Assembly (NCBI GenBank): GCA_029861825.1
Contig: JAOTYN010000218.1
Coordinates: 1 to 7,225 of the forward strand
DNA from: Cyclobacteriaceae bacterium
Lineage (GTDB): Bacteria; Bacteroidota; Bacteroidia; Cytophagales; Cyclobacteriaceae
Length of the DNA stretch: 7,225 nt
Direction of reading: 5' to 3'
The translations under genes were made by a program, and so were the position numbers. Numbering within the stretch: position 1 is the stretch's first letter; the number at the start of each line of letters is the position of its first letter. A model generated the notes under the pieces. It was not told where the DNA came from. It saw only the letters and a program-made list of their open reading frames with translations, and ran no database searches. Shown here piece after piece: positions 6,031 through 7,225 of this stretch.

Positions 6031-7142
6031 TAGACAATTGTGTTTTCAAATACCTGTATAACGTTATTTTCAGGGGTTTTTTGAAGAATTTTTATCTGGT
6101 ATTCAGTTTCATAGAATTCCACCTTCATATATCCCTGTAGCGGATGTTTGATTTTGCCTCCTGCCGGTAAGATTTCGTTAGTAGGATATAGCAATTGCAC
6201 CTGTTCAGAGCGATATCTATTGGCCACTTTATCCATATGGGCGTCTTGTTTGGAAGCGGATCCGCTTACCAGATAATGAATGTTACCTTCCTGCCAGTAC
6301 TGAAGGTTGTGCTGATGTCCGGCGGCATAAATTACCGCACCGTGGGGGTGGTCTGCCAAATAATAATCACGAATGCTCGCTTGTAGTTTCTTTTTAAAGT
6401 CCAAATACCGAGGGTGGGGGATGTCCTGACTGGTCAACCCGTATACGCTGTAGCCTCCGAAGAGATACAACGGCGTGAGCAGATACATGGGATATCGATA
6501 CCACTTTTTACGGCCATGTCCACCGGTGCTTTGCAGGGGGTGATGAGCTGCCAGGATGACCATTTGCCGATTTCGAGCCGCTTGAGACAAATGCTGGCTC
6601 AGATCATACCAAAACTTAGCTGCTTCTTCATCCCGGTCTACCCCGTTGGTGGTACCTACCTTAGAAGTTTTACTTTGCAGTAACCATTGGGAGTCTATCA
6701 TGATCAGCTTGATTCTTTTGCTACTGCTGACCTGGATATCTTCAGCTACCGGCCCTGGGGTAGCAGCAAGGGGAGCAAAGTGGTCTTTACCGGCTTTCTC
6801 TCCCTGATTGATGATCCTTTTATAGCCCAGCCAACGTGAGTTCGTCCAATCGTGATTGCCGGGTATCAGAAAACCACGCCCCTGGAAATCCCCGCTGATC
6901 AGGTCAAGCTGTTGGTTTAACTTGATATCAGATTTTTTATCACTTTTATAGCCGGAGGAGTAAACATTATCACCCAGGAACACAACTGTTTTCAATTCAG
7001 ATTCTGATGAAAGCTCGCCTTTAAGATGGGTGTGTAATACCGGATCAAATTTACCACCATCCCCGATCAGGTAAACGGTTCGCAGCTGTGCGGGTAATCC
7101 ATGTGAAATTAGTAGGACGAGTATGAAAAGAAAGGGCTTCAT
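6027..7142 (-). CDS. Secreted purple-acid-phosphatase-like metallophosphoesterase
   Basis: The product has 371 residues from the ATG at 7142. Residues 1-18 are a signal peptide (MKPF, hydrophobic core, cleavage after LPA before QLR). The mature protein carries the five metal-site blocks of calcineurin-like phosphoesterases: GDGG (27-30), GDNVY (57-61), GNHDW (95-99), AAHHP (198-202) and GHQH (275-278). The first block is GDxG rather than DxH, and the second ends in Tyr, as in purple acid phosphatases, where that Tyr binds ferric iron. It should hydrolyse phosphate esters at a two-metal site outside the cytoplasm; the substrate is unknown. Residues 219-236 form an aromatic, hydrophobic stretch between the fourth and fifth blocks that may be a surface loop or membrane contact. 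A TTG 30 bp upstream would add ten residues encoded by repeat DNA and would bury the signal peptide, so it was not chosen. The gene is convergent with the cyclase. Confidence 0.9.
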   Translation of the reverse strand: MKPFLFILVLLISHGLPAQLRTVYLIGDGGKFDPVLHTHLKGELSSESELKTVVFLGDNVYSSGYKSDKKSDIKLNQQLDLISGDFQGRGFLIPGNHDWTNSRWLGYKRIINQGEKAGKDHFAPLAATPGPVAEDIQVSSSKRIKLIMIDSQWLLQSKTSKVGTTNGVDRDEEAAKFWYDLSQHLSQAARNRQMVILAAHHPLQSTGGHGRKKWYRYPMYLLTPLYLFGGYSVYGLTSQDIPHPRYLDFKKKLQASIRDYYLADHPHGAVIYAAGHQHNLQYWQEGNIHYLVSGSASKQDAHMDKVANRYRSEQVQLLYPTNEILPAGGKIKHPLQGYMKVEFYETEYQIKILQKTPENNVIQVFENTIVY

Positions 7143-7156
7143 AATGGGCAACGAGT

Positions 7157-7195
7157 AATTCACAATTGGCAATTCACAATGGGCAAAGGCAATTC
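7157..7195. repeat. 14-bp GAATT-core repeat in the phosphoesterase leader
   Basis: aattcacaattggc (7157-7170) and aattcacaatgggc (7171-7184) are tandem 14-bp copies with one difference, and aattc occurs again at 7191-7195. The array lies 15 bp upstream of the phosphoesterase ATG and forms its leader or promoter region. It has the same 14-bp period and GAATT core as the array at 558-602, though the rest of the unit differs. Confidence 0.7.
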
Positions 7196-7211
7196 ATAAA
7201 TGCTATCTCAA
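7184..7211 (-). promoter_or_regulatory. Possible Bacteroidota-type promoter of the phosphoesterase gene
   Basis: On the minus strand TTG (7211-7209) is followed after 17 bases by TGCCTTTG (7191-7184). This is one mismatch from the Bacteroidota -7 element TAnnTTTG at an acceptable spacing. It would start transcription within the repeat, roughly 30-40 bp before the ATG. The match is short and could be chance. Confidence 0.25.
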
Positions 7212-7225
7212 TTCTTGTATGTGTG

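Noticed and set aside
7143..7172. TTG start giving ten extra residues on the phosphoesterase
   Set aside because: The extra residues are encoded by the repeat array and would place a non-signal stretch before a normal signal peptide that begins at the ATG at 7142.

Overview
The window looks like a chromosomal segment of a member of the Bacteroidota, probably a marine or environmental Flavobacteriia/Cytophagia/Saprospiria-type bacterium. This rests on several signs. Exported proteins have short signal peptides ending in A-Q (TAQ, QAQ, PAQ). Start codons are preceded by A/T-rich leaders with no Shine-Dalgarno sequence. Intergenic DNA carries short GAATT-core repeats. The protein families present (secreted dimeric alpha/beta-barrel proteins, an NTF2-like lipoprotein, a membrane cyclase-TPR protein) also fit. 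No rRNA, tRNA, CRISPR array, transposase or phage gene is visible.

Layout. From the left edge to 2824 every gene is on the minus strand. In transcription order these are a secreted two-domain alpha/beta-barrel-like protein (2093-2824), a terminator-like nested hairpin (2019-2066), a second secreted protein of the same general type (1154-1942), an NTF2/SnoaL-like putative lipoprotein only 26 bp further on (603-1127), a repeat-built hairpin (522-602), and the N-terminal 162 codons of an exported copper amine oxidase that runs off the left edge (1-488). A 340-bp divergent intergenic region (2825-3164) holds a perfect 16-bp palindrome and separates this block from a plus-strand 943-residue class III nucleotide cyclase. 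That protein has a cytoplasmic cyclase domain, three membrane helices, a TolB/FlgO-like domain and a long TPR region predicted to be periplasmic (3165-5996). Convergent to it, with only 30 bp between the stop codons, is a secreted purple-acid-phosphatase-like metallophosphoesterase (6027-7142). Its upstream leader is made of another 14-bp repeat.

How the genes may work together. The minus-strand block appears to supply small exported proteins and an exported oxidase to the periplasm or cell surface. The divergent cyclase could sense something outside the cytoplasm through its periplasmic domain and make cAMP inside. A functional link between them is inference from neighbourhood only, because the sequence contains no direct regulator gene. 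The clearest unexplained features are the pair of duplicated-domain secreted proteins, the 17-bp tandem duplication that abuts a start codon, the divergent palindrome, and two intergenic repeat arrays with the same 14-bp period.
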